Part shown: piece by piece, positions 30,678-40,411 of the stretch
Numbering within the stretch: position 1 is the first letter of the stretch
Layout of the letters: each line of letters opens with the position of its first letter
From: Methanoregula formicica SMSP
GTDB taxonomy: Archaea; Halobacteriota; Methanomicrobia; Methanomicrobiales; Methanospirillaceae
Assembly (NCBI RefSeq): GCF_000327485.1
Contig: NC_019943.1
Coordinates: 124,001 to 188,000 of the forward strand
Direction: 5' to 3'
Length of the DNA stretch: 64,000 nucleotides
Translations under genes and position numbers: made by a program
Notes under the pieces: model-generated
What the model saw: only the letters and a program-made list of their open reading frames with translations
The model's database searches: none
Told to the model about the DNA's origin: nothing

Positions 30678-32741
30678 TTAAAGAGGGGGAGCGGAATAAT
30701 GGCGGGAATGGCTGGCAGCAGAGATCCTGAATGATCCCTTGGGGACCAGGATCTCGAACCGGGCGCCCCTGCCATACTCGCCTACCTCACGGATAGTAAG
30801 GCCCGTGATCCCGAGTGCCTCCTGCACGAGGAACAGGCCAAGCCCGGTATGCTTTCCCACACCCTTCTGGAAGATCCGCTGCTTGTCGCCGTTGTGAATG
30901 CCATCGCCATCATCTTCAACAACGATGGTATACCCGTACGGGGTCTCTTGGCCCATGACTCGTATCATGGTCATTTTCCCCCCGTGCATCTCGGCATTCT
31001 CGAAGAGATTGGCAAAGACCGTCCTCAGCAGGGGATCGGCATAGACCTCACAGGAAAGCAGGGAGTCATCGATGTCAACAATGCAATACCCTTCATCCAT
31101 GCATACCGTCGTGACCGCGGCATGAAGGTTCTGCCACCGGGGCTTGTGCACCCCGATGTCCTGGTACTGCTGGGTGAACGAGATCTGGCTCCTGATGATC
31201 TCGCTTGACTGGATTGCTTTGGAAATGAGCCGGCGCTGCTCGGGATTTGCGATCTCCAGTTCAAGGAGCCCTAGTGCTCCAAGGAGCACGGTCAGCTGGT
31301 TGAGGATGTCGTGGCGCGTGATGTTCGAGAGTAGGTTCAGCTTCCGGTTCGATTCCTGCAATGCCTGCTTGATCCGCTTGCTTTCTGTGATGTCCCTGCC
31401 CACAGACTGGAATTCAATAATCCTGCCATTGGTATCGAAGATGGCGCGATCACTCCAGCGCTGCCATCGAATTTCACCGGAAGACATGATGATCCGGTTG
31501 TCAATGATGACAACGGGATTCTCTCTTGTGACCTTTTTCAGCTCTTCTTTAATCCGCTGGGCATCTTCCGCAGGGACGATCACGGGATGATGGCAACCAA
31601 TGCACATCTGCCGGTCAAGGCCAAAATACCGGCAGTAGGCCTCGTTCACAAAGGTCAGCTTCCCGTCAGGGGTAAACCGGCAGATGAACTCGGTCTGGTC
31701 CTCGACGACATTCCGGTACCGCTCCTCGCTCCGGATAAGGTCTTCTTGGCTTTTTGCCAGTTCCTCGTAGTTCTGCCGGAGCTCCTCTTCGGTCGCAGCC
31801 AGCTGCTCGTATGCTGAGTGCAGTTCAACCTGACTCTTTGCAAGCTCTTCATAGTTCTGCCGGAGTTCCTCCTCGGTTGCTGCAAGGTGCTCATAGGTGA
31901 TGTTCAGCTCATCATGGGCGCGCTTCAGTTTCTTCTCCGTCTCTTTTCTCTGCGTGATATCGCGGACAGATTCAATAGCACCGACAATCCTGCCTCCGGA
32001 ATCGTAGAGGGGAGATGCCGTGAGCCAGAAATAGCCACCTTTCTCATCCGGGCGGGGCGGAGAATATGTCTCGACAATCAGCCGGTCCCCGCTCCGCCGC
32101 AGATCCGGATATGCTTTCTCCGGCTCCTCCTCTGCCCGGACGATACAGTCTGCAAGAGCGTGACCATGGTTCCCGTACAGGGGGATGGGCGAGGGAATAT
32201 TCCCTTTTCCCAGGACCGCCGCGGGAGGGATGCCAGTCAGCTCCTCCATCATCCGGTTCCAGACAATGACATGGCCTTTCATATCGATGGCATAGGTCGC
32301 ATCCGGCAGGAAATTGATCAGGTCTGCAAGCTGCTTTCGTGAGTCCTTGAGTTCATTGTGAACCCGCCTGCGATCTATCGCAGCCAGAATCTTGTAATCC
32401 AGTTCGGCAAACTGGGATTTTGGTTCCCCTCCCTTCTGGAGGTAAAAATCTGCCCCGCTGTTGAGGGCTTCGATCACAACTTCCTCGCGGCCCCTCCCCG
32501 TGAAGAGGATGAACGGGATGTCCCGGTACTGCTTGCGGATGATCCGGAGAAACTGGATCCCGTCGGTATCCGCCATCTGGTAATCCGATACGATGGCATC
32601 GTAGGGTCGGGCTTCGAGCTTTGTTATCGCTTCATCGACCGATTCTGCCACATCGACGTGGAAATGACCGGACTTTTCGAGATAAATCCTGCCGATATCA
32701 AGAAGAGCGGGTTCATCATCGACATATAATACCGAATACAT
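30678..32741 (-). CDS. Response regulator-PAS histidine kinase
   Basis: The 687-residue protein starts with a REC domain (YVDDEP, phosphoacceptor in IVSDYQM, LQKGG), then a PAS domain, a coiled coil, a second PAS and a histidine kinase core. The H-box is ITRHDILNQLTVL; the ATP-binding motifs are NLFENAEMHGG, DDGDGI and GKHTGLGLFL. The coiled coil is a tandem 28-residue repeat (see 31740-31900). It has no membrane segment, so the signal is cytoplasmic or comes through REC. ATG 32741 is preferred because the DNA just upstream is AT-rich and promoter-like; a GTG at 32792 would add 17 residues. Confidence 0.87.
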   Translation of the reverse strand: MYSVLYVDDEPALLDIGRIYLEKSGHFHVDVAESVDEAITKLEARPYDAIVSDYQMADTDGIQFLRIIRKQYRDIPFILFTGRGREEVVIEALNSGADFYLQKGGEPKSQFAELDYKILAAIDRRRVHNELKDSRKQLADLINFLPDATYAIDMKGHVIVWNRMMEELTGIPPAAVLGKGNIPSPIPLYGNHGHALADCIVRAEEEPEKAYPDLRRSGDRLIVETYSPPRPDEKGGYFWLTASPLYDSGGRIVGAIESVRDITQRKETEKKLKRAHDELNITYEHLAATEEELRQNYEELAKSQVELHSAYEQLAATEEELRQNYEELAKSQEDLIRSEERYRNVVEDQTEFICRFTPDGKLTFVNEAYCRYFGLDRQMCIGCHHPVIVPAEDAQRIKEELKKVTRENPVVIIDNRIIMSSGEIRWQRWSDRAIFDTNGRIIEFQSVGRDITESKRIKQALQESNRKLNLLSNITRHDILNQLTVLLGALGLLELEIANPEQRRLISKAIQSSEIIRSQISFTQQYQDIGVHKPRWQNLHAAVTTVCMDEGYCIVDIDDSLLSCEVYADPLLRTVFANLFENAEMHGGKMTMIRVMGQETPYGYTIVVEDDGDGIHNGDKQRIFQKGVGKHTGLGLFLVQEALGITGLTIREVGEYGRGARFEILVPKGSFRISAASHSRHYSAPPL
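31740..31900 (-). repeat. 84-bp tandem repeat coding for a coiled coil
   Basis: Two copies of an 84-base unit encode LAATEEELRQNYEELAKSQ followed by a variable end. The copies differ mainly at third codon positions, so they are an old duplication under selection. The heptad-like pattern suggests a signalling helix between the PAS domains of the histidine kinase. Confidence 0.8.
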
Positions 32742-32898
32742 CTGGGTTGCGGATCCTTCAGGATTATTGGCTGGATAAAAATTTATGTCCACCGATTCCC
32801 ATCATATGGGCGGCGATAAATATTCATATTATAATAAGAAAAATTACCCCACGGAATAATGACGCTGATGCCCGGCAGCGTGATACCGGGCCTGGAGC

Positions 32899-34590
32899 AT
32901 GAGAATGTGGGCACCGGATCTCAGGACCATCTTTTTGCTGATATGCCTGATAAACGCGTTTCTCGCGCTCATGATCCTAGTCTACTGGAAGACCCAGAAG
33001 ACGTATGAGGGTCTTGCACTCTGGTCCCTCGGCATGCTCTTTCAGTCAGTTGCATATCTCCTCTTCATGTTGCAGGGGGCGGGCCCTGCACTCTTCACCA
33101 TAATCCTTGCCAATGCGTTCAGTATGCTTGCCATCTTCCTGCGCATCGATGCTATCAGGAGGTTTTTCTGGTCCCGGTCAATGCCGGCCCAGTACTACCT
33201 TCTCATCCTTCCGATTCTCCTCCTCTATGGGTATTTCACATTCATTCTCGATTCCATGGTATGGCGGGCTGTCATATTAGCTGTCTTTATCGCACCTGCT
33301 CTTATTATTGCAGCGGCTCCCGCCATCCTGTCACGCCAGAAGGAAAACCGCATTATCCGGTATCTCTTTGCTGCCACCCTGACAGTACCTGTTGTGTTTC
33401 TGACAGCCCGTATAATTGCCTGGTTGCTAATCCCCGCACAGTACACGCTTTTCAGCACCGATGCGTTCAATACCGGGTTCTTCATCGTCGCTATCATTGC
33501 CGATATTCTTGTGACAGGGTTTTTCCTGATGCTGAACATGATCCGTTCCCGGACCGAGCTGGAAGAGAGCGAGGTCAAGTACCGTTCGCTTTTCGAGAAC
33601 ATGCTGGAGAGCGCAGCGTACTGCAGGCTGATCCCTGACAACACGGGAAAGCCATTCGACTGGTTGTATCTCGATGCCAATGCTTCATTCAAGCAGACCT
33701 GCGGGAAAGAGGAGATCACCGGGAAATGGAACCGGGAGATCTTTCCTGAAATCCAAGTCGAACACCCGGAACTGCTGGAGGCTTTTTCACGAGTCACATC
33801 AACCGGAACACCGGAACGTTTCGAGATCCGGTTCCGGAAGCTTGCCAAGTGGTTCAGGTGTTCAGTGTTCAGCCCGAAGCCGGATCATTTTGTCACCATT
33901 TATGATGATATCACGCAGCGGAAACATGCCGAATCTGCCCTCCTCCACACGAACGCGAAACTGAACCTGCTCTCGGGCATCACGCGGCATGATATCCGCA
34001 ACCAGCTCCAGGCGTTATCAGGATACCTGGAACTGGCCCGGCTCAATTCTGAAAAACCGGTATATCTGACGGAATCCCTGGAAAAGGCGGACACGGTCGT
34101 GGAAACAATCAACCGCCAGCTGGAATTCACGAAGGATTATGAAGAGATGGGTGTCAACGCTCCCACGTGGCAGAATGTTGATGCAGTCATCTCCCAAGCT
34201 GTGGCTTTACTGCCACTCAGAGGAACCCGAGTTGAGATCGAACGGCCGGATCTTGATGTATATGCAGATCCGCTCCTGAGTAAGGTCTTCTACAACCTGA
34301 TCGATAATGCCCTCCAGTACGGGGGAGTACAACTGACCTGGATCCGGATCTCCTCACGTGAAACAGATAGCGGACTGATCCTCACGTGCGAGAATAATGG
34401 AGCCGGGATCCCGACAGAGGAGAAGAAGCGGCTCTTTGAGAGAGGGTACGGGAAACACACGGGCCTTGGCCTCTTCCTGTCTTCAGAAATCCTCTCTATC
34501 ACCGGGATCAGTATATCCGAGAACGGGAACCCGGAGTGTGGGGCCCGGTTCGACATGGTTGTACCAAAAGGGGAGTACCGGTTTCGATAA
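32899..34590 (+). CDS. Membrane histidine kinase with PAS domain
   Basis: This 563-residue protein has about seven N-terminal membrane helices (residues 10-215), a PAS domain (about 225-340, ending YDDITQRK) and a kinase core. The H-box ITRHDIRNQLQALSGYL closely resembles that of the kinase at 30678-32741, as do NLIDNALQYGG and GKHTGLGLFL. The two kinases therefore belong to the same subfamily. This one has no receiver domain. The start follows CCTGGAG; an ATG two codons later is possible. Its 5' end faces that of the other kinase across a 157-base gap, so their promoters may be coordinated. Confidence 0.85.
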   Translation: MRMWAPDLRTIFLLICLINAFLALMILVYWKTQKTYEGLALWSLGMLFQSVAYLLFMLQGAGPALFTIILANAFSMLAIFLRIDAIRRFFWSRSMPAQYYLLILPILLLYGYFTFILDSMVWRAVILAVFIAPALIIAAAPAILSRQKENRIIRYLFAATLTVPVVFLTARIIAWLLIPAQYTLFSTDAFNTGFFIVAIIADILVTGFFLMLNMIRSRTELEESEVKYRSLFENMLESAAYCRLIPDNTGKPFDWLYLDANASFKQTCGKEEITGKWNREIFPEIQVEHPELLEAFSRVTSTGTPERFEIRFRKLAKWFRCSVFSPKPDHFVTIYDDITQRKHAESALLHTNAKLNLLSGITRHDIRNQLQALSGYLELARLNSEKPVYLTESLEKADTVVETINRQLEFTKDYEEMGVNAPTWQNVDAVISQAVALLPLRGTRVEIERPDLDVYADPLLSKVFYNLIDNALQYGGVQLTWIRISSRETDSGLILTCENNGAGIPTEEKKRLFERGYGKHTGLGLFLSSEILSITGISISENGNPECGARFDMVVPKGEYRFR

Positions 34591-34818
34591 CTCTTGGCAT
34601 CATCATTTCTGCTCTGGTTGCTATCAAAGGTACCGGTATAGTTACCACAAGGGTCTGTTTCTTGCGAAAACCACCTTTCTGCCGACAAACTATCTCTTAT
34701 GACGGAGACGGCAAATGCCTGTTGCCATGCAGACCTGATCTGCAACATCCATTGGCAAATTTTGATAGGTACCTGACAGTGATGCTGCAACTGTCCCAAT
34801 TGGGAGGAGGAGTGTATT

Positions 34819-35217
34819 ATGGAACAGGCACTACTGGATTTAAAGGACCGGGTGCGCCCTGAGCGGTGGAAATCCGTCGTTACCCTGGGAACATCCGGAG
34901 AACCGGCACTTGAATACCTGCATCATGCCTTACGTGACGAGGACAAATGGGTGCGGTTCTTTGCCGTTGACGCTCTGGGGAAGATCGGGAGTAAAAGCTC
35001 TGTCGATTATCTCACCCGGACACTGATGGACGAGGACCAGGATATACGCTGGGTCACAGCATCAGCACTGGGAAAAATTGGAGGTCCACGAGCAGCGCAT
35101 GCCCTGCAGCAGGCCTACAACAGCGACAATGCGTTCGTCAAGATATTCATCGCGGAAGCGCTCGAAAAAATTACCGCGGAAGAGATCACGGCTCCGGGGA
35201 TAGCTGTATCACAGTGA
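34819..35217 (+). CDS. HEAT-repeat protein
   Basis: The 132-residue protein is made of about three to four PBS lyase/HEAT repeats: EDKWVRFFAVDALGKIGSK, EDQDIRWVTASALGKIG and NAFVKIFIAEALEKI. It is probably a protein-binding scaffold. The start follows GGGAGGAGG; just before it is the perfect palindrome TCCCAATTGGGA at 34794-34805. A run of eight T residues lies 10 bases after the stop. It resembles the HEAT protein at 27709-28086, on the other side of the kinase pair. Confidence 0.8.
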   Translation: MEQALLDLKDRVRPERWKSVVTLGTSGEPALEYLHHALRDEDKWVRFFAVDALGKIGSKSSVDYLTRTLMDEDQDIRWVTASALGKIGGPRAAHALQQAYNSDNAFVKIFIAEALEKITAEEITAPGIAVSQ

Positions 35218-35227
35218 ATGTCTTGTC

Positions 35228-35235
35228 TTTTTTTT
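35228..35235 (+). terminator. Poly-T terminator after the HEAT gene
   Basis: Eight consecutive T residues start 10 bases after the stop codon, a typical archaeal termination signal. The DNA alkylation repair-like gene downstream at 35339 then needs its own promoter. Confidence 0.55.
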
Positions 35236-35338
35236 GTCTCGTCTTTACAATGAATTTCCCTGACAGTCTTGAGGGAATGCATCACATTCACTCCCCGCAT
35301 ACCGTGTCCCTTATCCATGATTCCCGCAACACACTTGT

Positions 35339-36058
35339 ATGGACCCGGTCATCACCCGGATACGGGACGATCTTGAGAATATTGCCGACCCTGCAATAAA
35401 GGAGACATCAAAGCGGTTCTTCAAAGAGGAGATCCGCTGTTATGGTACGAAAACGGCTGCGGTGATCGCACTGGCAAAGAAATACTGGAAAGATGTAAAG
35501 AGCCGGCCAAAACCGGAGATCTTCTCCCTGTGCGAGGAACTCTACCGCTCAGGGTATATGGAAGAGTCCTTCATCGTCTCCGAATGGGCGCACGCCCTCT
35601 CAGGGCAGTACGAACGGAGCGACCTGATTGTTTTCCGGCACTGGATCGATACATACATCACCAACTGGGCGTCTTGTGACGGTTTCTGCAATCATACGCT
35701 GGGAGAGTTCGTTGAGCAATTCCCGGACTCTGTTACTGAACTGAAACGCTGGACACAGTCCGATAACCGGTGGATGCGCCGTGCAGCGGCAGTATCCCTC
35801 ATCATCCCGGCAAAGCATGGAAATTTTCTCCAAGAGTCCATGGAAATTGCCGATCTGCTGCTGACCGATTCAGATGACATGGTGCAGAAGGGGTATGGGT
35901 GGCTCCTGAAAGAGGCGAGCCGGAAGCATACCGGGGAAATCTTTGCCTATGTCATAAAGAACAAGCAACGGATGCCCCGGACTGCACTCCGGTATGCCAT
36001 CGAGCTCATGCCGCAGGAGATGCACTCGGAGGCCATGAAAAAGGACTGGAAGAGATAA
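35339..36058 (+). CDS. AlkD-like DNA alkylation repair family protein
   Basis: The 239-residue protein is a HEAT-like helical solenoid of the DNA alkylation repair (AlkD/AlkC) family. Signatures include RFFKEEIRCYGTKTAAVIALAKKYW near the N terminus, WIDTYITNWASCDGFCNHTLGEF in the middle, and NRWMRRAAAVSLI. AlkD-type enzymes remove N3- and N7-alkylated bases without base flipping; many homologs of this short form are uncharacterised. The start at ATG 35339 lacks a strong ribosome binding site. Confidence 0.85.
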   Translation: MDPVITRIRDDLENIADPAIKETSKRFFKEEIRCYGTKTAAVIALAKKYWKDVKSRPKPEIFSLCEELYRSGYMEESFIVSEWAHALSGQYERSDLIVFRHWIDTYITNWASCDGFCNHTLGEFVEQFPDSVTELKRWTQSDNRWMRRAAAVSLIIPAKHGNFLQESMEIADLLLTDSDDMVQKGYGWLLKEASRKHTGEIFAYVIKNKQRMPRTALRYAIELMPQEMHSEAMKKDWKR

Positions 36059-36070
36059 TCCATCTTGTAG

Positions 36071-36445
36071 TTATGGAATCTCCAGCGATCGCTGCCGCAC
36101 AAGACTGATCAGATCATCAAGACTCGTGCACCTGTTGATCTCTTCGCTGCTGGCAACAATCAGGAAATCTTTTCCCATCTGGACAAGGATAGCCGGGAAC
36201 GTGATGAGCCCTGCCCCGATCTCAGAGATGAATTCATTCCGGTTCAGGAACCGGGTGGGTATGTTCAGGTCCCTGACGAACCGTTTCCAGTCTTTCTTCA
36301 TGCCGATCGGGGTACTGGTTATTGCCGTCAGGTTGCAGAAATTCCGTTCGTGCGCTATGCCAGCCTTCGAGGAATACTCCTTCAATCCCGGCAGTATGCC
36401 ACTATCGGCATTGTAGATGAAAAGGAGGGTCTTCCCATATGACAT
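36071..36445 (-). CDS. Small conserved protein of unknown function
   Basis: The 124-residue protein begins SYGKTLLFIYNADSG and contains NFCNLTAITSTPIGMKKDWKRFV and FPAILVQMGKDFLIVAS. The beta-strand start followed by a NADSG loop and an NxCxLT motif recalls a widespread but unnamed family of thioredoxin-like proteins. It has one conserved cysteine and no membrane segment. I cannot assign a function. It lies 82 bases downstream of nrdJ on the same strand and converges with the AlkD-like gene (12-base gap). Confidence 0.65.
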   Translation of the reverse strand: MSYGKTLLFIYNADSGILPGLKEYSSKAGIAHERNFCNLTAITSTPIGMKKDWKRFVRDLNIPTRFLNRNEFISEIGAGLITFPAILVQMGKDFLIVASSEEINRCTSLDDLISLVRQRSLEIP

Positions 36446-36527
36446 GGAGAAAGGAGTGTTTCTTTCCCCATATATTTTGAGAAGATGACCGGAGTTCTGG
36501 TAATCGTGTATAACAGGACGGGTAATC

Positions 36528-38738
36528 TCAGCTGCACCCGGTCCAGCCGCAGTGCTTGCAGATCCCCTTATTGCAGCCCTCACCGAAGTCCAGTGGCTCG
36601 CCGCAGTCCGGGCAGGGATTCGTCTTTCCCACCTCACGGATATCCCAGTCCTTTAAGGTCGTGATGCTCTGGTTCTTTGCCGAGAGCTCGATGCAGCGCC
36701 CGACAACATCCGCACACGAATGGCCTTCCGATGACGGATTCTTGATGGCCACAACGCAGTTGACCTTGGCAAACTGCTTGACGAACTTGTTGTACGGAAC
36801 CCCGTTCTGGAGGCCGGTGCTGATAGCGCGGCCAAGGGCGCTACTGTTGGCCTCGCAGCCCCCGCTCCCGACCGTCCTGATAAAGACCTCCATCGGTTTT
36901 CCATCCATGAGGTTGACGGTGACGTAAAGACGGCAGCAGCCGGACTGGCAAAGGTAGGTCCGTCCTGATAGCTCTTTTGGCCTGTCAATGGAGAGCGCAG
37001 GGATCTTTTCTGGTACATTCCTCCCTGCAGGAAGGGCTGCAGGTGCGGCTGGTGCAGTAACGTTCTCTTTCAGGGAAAGAACTACATCCTCTCGGCTCCC
37101 GGTCCGGTAGATGGTGATACCCTTGAGTTTCAGTGTCCAGGCCATCAGGAGCGCCTCGGCACAGTCATCCCGCGTTGCTGATGCCGGCATGTTGATGGTC
37201 TTGCTGATGGAGGCATGTACGTGTTTCTGGAGTGCTGCCTGCATCAGGATATGGTCTTTCCAGCCGATATCCAGGGCTGTTTTGCACAGGCTCCGGAAAT
37301 CCGTCAGGAGCCAGAGAAGGTCCTGGACGGTCCCTTTCTCGTGCACATGCGTGATGACTTCCTCTGTTTTCTTTTCCAATTCCTCGTTACCAAAGCCCAT
37401 GGTGGAGAGGGTCTTTAAAAGGCGCTCCCGGAAGACCGGGTTGACTATGACAAACGTCTTGCCAACAGTATTTTTCCGCGTGTAGGCAAACGAGAAGATG
37501 GGTTCGATCCCGCTCGAACACCCGGCAAGCAGCGAGATGGTACCGGTCGGCGCGACGGTTGTCATCGCTGCGTTCCTGACCGGGAATTCCTTCCAGGTGC
37601 TCCCCTCCCATGAGGGGAAGGGTCCGCGTTTTGCAGCAAGCTCCCGTGATTCTTTAACAGCGGCACTGGTCACGAGCTGCATAACCCGCTCGCACCATGC
37701 CCGCCCCTCAGGAGAGTCATATGCCAGGCCGGCCATGAGCAGGGCGTCGTGAACTCCCATCAGGCCAAGGCCGATCTTCCGTGTCCGCTTCGTTGCTTCC
37801 GCAATCTGCGGGATGGGAAAGGTGTTCTTATCTATGACCAGATCAAGGAAGCGCGTACCCATGCGGGCGGTCTCCTCAAGTAATCGCTCATCAAGCACAC
37901 CACCCCGCATGCAGGCAGCGAGGTTAATGCTCCCGAGGACACAGCTCTCGTAGGGGAAAAGCGGCTGTTCCCCGCAGGGATTTGTGGTATCGATCTCTCC
38001 CAGCTGCGGTGTCGGATTCCTCCGGTTGATCTCATCAAAGAACAGGATCCCCGGTTCGCCATTCTTCCAGATCCCCTCGACAATGGCTGTCCAGATCCGG
38101 CCTACCGTTACCGTGTCTCCCGTTCTGGGATGGGTAAGCCAGACGGTATCGAACTGCTTTTTGGAGACAAGATCCATGAACCGGTCATTGACCATCACGG
38201 AGATGTTGAAATTGGCAAACTCACCCTCTTTTGTCTTTGCCGTAATGAAAGGAAGAATGTCCGGGTGCCAGACATTCAGGATCCCCATGTTTGCCCCGCG
38301 CCTGCGGCCGCCCTGCTTGATGACTTCCGTTGCTGCGTTGAAGACCCGCATGAACGAGACAGGGCCTGAGGCCACCCCCTCGGTTGACTGGACGGGGGAA
38401 CCTTCGGGGCGGAGACGGGAGAAGTTATACCCGGTCCCGCCGCCGGTCTTGTGGATGATGGCCCCCTGCTTCATGGCGTCAAAAATACCATCAATGGAGT
38501 CGGGGACCGGCAGCGTGAAGCAGGCAGAGAGCTGGCCGAGCTCGGTTCCTGCATTCATCAGCGTGGGGGAATTGGGAAGGAAACGGAGTGAAGTCATGGC
38601 CTCAAAGAACCGGGCTTCTTCCTCGTTATTTTCAGCAAGGGCCGCTGCTGTGCGGCGGCAGATATCAGAAAAATCCTTCTCGCCTTTCCGGAGGTACCGG
38701 GCGGAAAGGATACTGTCGACAACCGGTTGTGAACTCAT
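36528..38738 (-). CDS. nrdJ: Adenosylcobalamin-dependent ribonucleotide reductase (class II)
   Basis: This 736-residue enzyme makes deoxyribonucleotides using B12 and needs no oxygen-dependent partner. Substrate-loop motifs include NSPTLMNAG, GTGYNFSRLRPEG, NPCGEQPL with the catalytic loop, and PTGTISLLAGCSSGIEP. The C-terminal redox part carries CPDCGEPLDFGEGC and CKHCGWTGC, a zinc-ribbon-like tail that shuttles electrons. The ATG at 38738 is preceded by GGGAT. B12 synthesis gene cbiB is nearby (40408-41349), though in another operon. No cobalamin riboswitch is visible upstream. Confidence 0.95.
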   Translation of the reverse strand: MSSQPVVDSILSARYLRKGEKDFSDICRRTAAALAENNEEEARFFEAMTSLRFLPNSPTLMNAGTELGQLSACFTLPVPDSIDGIFDAMKQGAIIHKTGGGTGYNFSRLRPEGSPVQSTEGVASGPVSFMRVFNAATEVIKQGGRRRGANMGILNVWHPDILPFITAKTKEGEFANFNISVMVNDRFMDLVSKKQFDTVWLTHPRTGDTVTVGRIWTAIVEGIWKNGEPGILFFDEINRRNPTPQLGEIDTTNPCGEQPLFPYESCVLGSINLAACMRGGVLDERLLEETARMGTRFLDLVIDKNTFPIPQIAEATKRTRKIGLGLMGVHDALLMAGLAYDSPEGRAWCERVMQLVTSAAVKESRELAAKRGPFPSWEGSTWKEFPVRNAAMTTVAPTGTISLLAGCSSGIEPIFSFAYTRKNTVGKTFVIVNPVFRERLLKTLSTMGFGNEELEKKTEEVITHVHEKGTVQDLLWLLTDFRSLCKTALDIGWKDHILMQAALQKHVHASISKTINMPASATRDDCAEALLMAWTLKLKGITIYRTGSREDVVLSLKENVTAPAAPAALPAGRNVPEKIPALSIDRPKELSGRTYLCQSGCCRLYVTVNLMDGKPMEVFIRTVGSGGCEANSSALGRAISTGLQNGVPYNKFVKQFAKVNCVVAIKNPSSEGHSCADVVGRCIELSAKNQSITTLKDWDIREVGKTNPCPDCGEPLDFGEGCNKGICKHCGWTGCS

Positions 38739-38919
38739 GGGTATCCCTGACTTGATCTTATGGTGGGGTTAAAGCGTACGGGAGTCTGGATTGCAGACAG
38801 GCTGCAGCTGAAAGAGACTGGTGCTGTTGTGGATATTCTCTTGTGCATAGCACCGCGAAAGTAAAATCACTTTCCGATCAGGCACCAGTACCGGATCTGT
38901 TCATGTTGCCCTGCAACAA

Positions 38920-39525
38920 TCACGAGACCAGAATCGCAATCCCCTGCCGCTGCAGGAACCGTTCATGAAGGCGGGTATCCTCCCCGAGCTCGGGATGGAA
39001 GGAAAGCGCCAGGTGTCTCCCCTGTTCAACGGCAACAATACCCTGCGGGATCTCGGCAAGGATATGAACAGCGTTTCCTGCCGATTTGACCACGGGGGCG
39101 CGGATGAAAACGGCATGGAACGGTCCTCCCTTAAGCCCGTCTATCGCGAGGTCTGCTTCAAAAGATTCTCGCTGCCTGCCAAACGCGTTCCGATCAACAG
39201 CCATATCTATGAGCCCCAGAGGATGGATCCGGGGGTCTTCCACATGGCAGGCCATCAGCACCATCCCGGCACAGGTTGCAAAGATCCCCCCCGGAAACGC
39301 CCGCAGAGGCTCATACAGCCCGTTCTTGTCGATCAGGCGGGAGATGGTTGTCGATTCTCCGCCCGGCAGGGCAAGGGCGTTGCATTCCGCAAGATCGGCC
39401 GGGCTCCTCACTTCGAACACTTCAGAAGAGAGGCCGTGGCCCATCCGTTCGAGCGCTGAGAGGAATGCGTCGATATGCTCGCTCACGTTCCCCTGGAGCG
39501 CGAGAACGCCAATCTTAGCGTCCAC
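38920..39525 (-). CDS. pdxT: Pyridoxal 5'-phosphate synthase glutaminase subunit PdxT
   Basis: PdxT releases ammonia from glutamine for PdxS. The 201-residue protein has [14 protein letters not shown], the PGGESTTI oxyanion strand, the nucleophile loop [11 protein letters not shown] and the catalytic SFHPELG. The start is GTG at 39525, which overlaps the end of pdxS by 11 bases. No ATG in this frame lies at the start of the domain, and the overlap explains tight coupling in a 1:1 complex. It is the last gene of the purA operon. Confidence 0.93.
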   Translation of the reverse strand: MDAKIGVLALQGNVSEHIDAFLSALERMGHGLSSEVFEVRSPADLAECNALALPGGESTTISRLIDKNGLYEPLRAFPGGIFATCAGMVLMACHVEDPRIHPLGLIDMAVDRNAFGRQRESFEADLAIDGLKGGPFHAVFIRAPVVKSAGNAVHILAEIPQGIVAVEQGRHLALSFHPELGEDTRLHERFLQRQGIAILVS

Positions 39526-40411
39526 GGGTCTGCAGCACCTCGGCGTCCGAGAGCTTGTGGACATCAAGGCCAGGCATGGCGTCGCCAAGGCCTTTGCTGA
39601 CCTTTGCGAGCACTTCTGCATCGTCGAAATGGTTGACCGCCTCGACAATGGCTTTGGCCATCAGCTTCGGGTTCGAGGATTTGAAGATGCCGGACCCAAC
39701 AAAGACACCGTCCGCACCCAGCTGCATCATGAGCGCCGCGTCTGAGGGGGTGGCGATACCGCCTGCGGAGAAGTTCACGACCGGGAGCCTGCCGCGCTCG
39801 GCGCATTCAAAGACCAGTTCCGCGGGAGCTTCAATCTCGCGGGCATAATCGGCCATCTCCTGCTTGTCCAGTCCGCGGAGCATCCGGATCTCTCCCATGA
39901 TTGTCCTCATATGGCGGACTGCTTCCACGACATTGCCGGTACCGGCCTCTCCCTTGGTCCGGATCATGGCCGCACCCTCATTGATCCTCCGGAGCGCCTC
40001 ACCGAGATCGCGGGCGCCGCAGACGAAGGGGACCGTGAACTGCTTCTTGTCGATATGGTATTGTTCGTCTGCGGGGGTCAGGACCTCGCTCTCATCGATC
40101 ATGTCGACCCCAAGGACTTCCAGGACCTGCGCTTCGACAAAGTGGCCGATGCGGACCTTGCCCATGACCGGAATGGAAACCGCATCGATGATCTCCATGA
40201 CCTTCTCGGGATCTGCCATGCGGGCAACGCCTCCCGCCTTCCTGATATCGGATGGCACCCGCTCAAGCGACATGACCGCAACTGCGCCTGCCTCTTCGGC
40301 TATCTTCGCCTGATCGGCATTGACGACATCCATGATCACGCCCCCTTTCTGCATGGATGCAAAGCCGCGCTTGAGGAGCTCGGTGCCAAACCTCAGCTCT
40401 TCTAATTTCAT
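39515..40411 (-). CDS. pdxS: Pyridoxal 5'-phosphate synthase subunit PdxS
   Basis: The 298-residue protein is the (beta/alpha)8 barrel synthase that builds PLP from ribose 5-phosphate, glyceraldehyde 3-phosphate and ammonia. Conserved segments are [52 protein letters not shown] and [20 protein letters not shown]. The ATG at 40411 overlaps the cbiB stop by 4 bases. Its length is standard. Confidence 0.96.
   Translation of the reverse strand: MKLEELRFGTELLKRGFASMQKGGVIMDVVNADQAKIAEEAGAVAVMSLERVPSDIRKAGGVARMADPEKVMEIIDAVSIPVMGKVRIGHFVEAQVLEVLGVDMIDESEVLTPADEQYHIDKKQFTVPFVCGARDLGEALRRINEGAAMIRTKGEAGTGNVVEAVRHMRTIMGEIRMLRGLDKQEMADYAREIEAPAELVFECAERGRLPVVNFSAGGIATPSDAALMMQLGADGVFVGSGIFKSSNPKLMAKAIVEAVNHFDDAEVLAKVSKGLGDAMPGLDVHKLSDAEVLQTRGR

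Noticed and set aside
38739-38919. A cobalamin riboswitch upstream of the B12-dependent reductase
   Set aside because: No B12-box-like sequence or suitable stems were found, and such riboswitches are rare in archaea.
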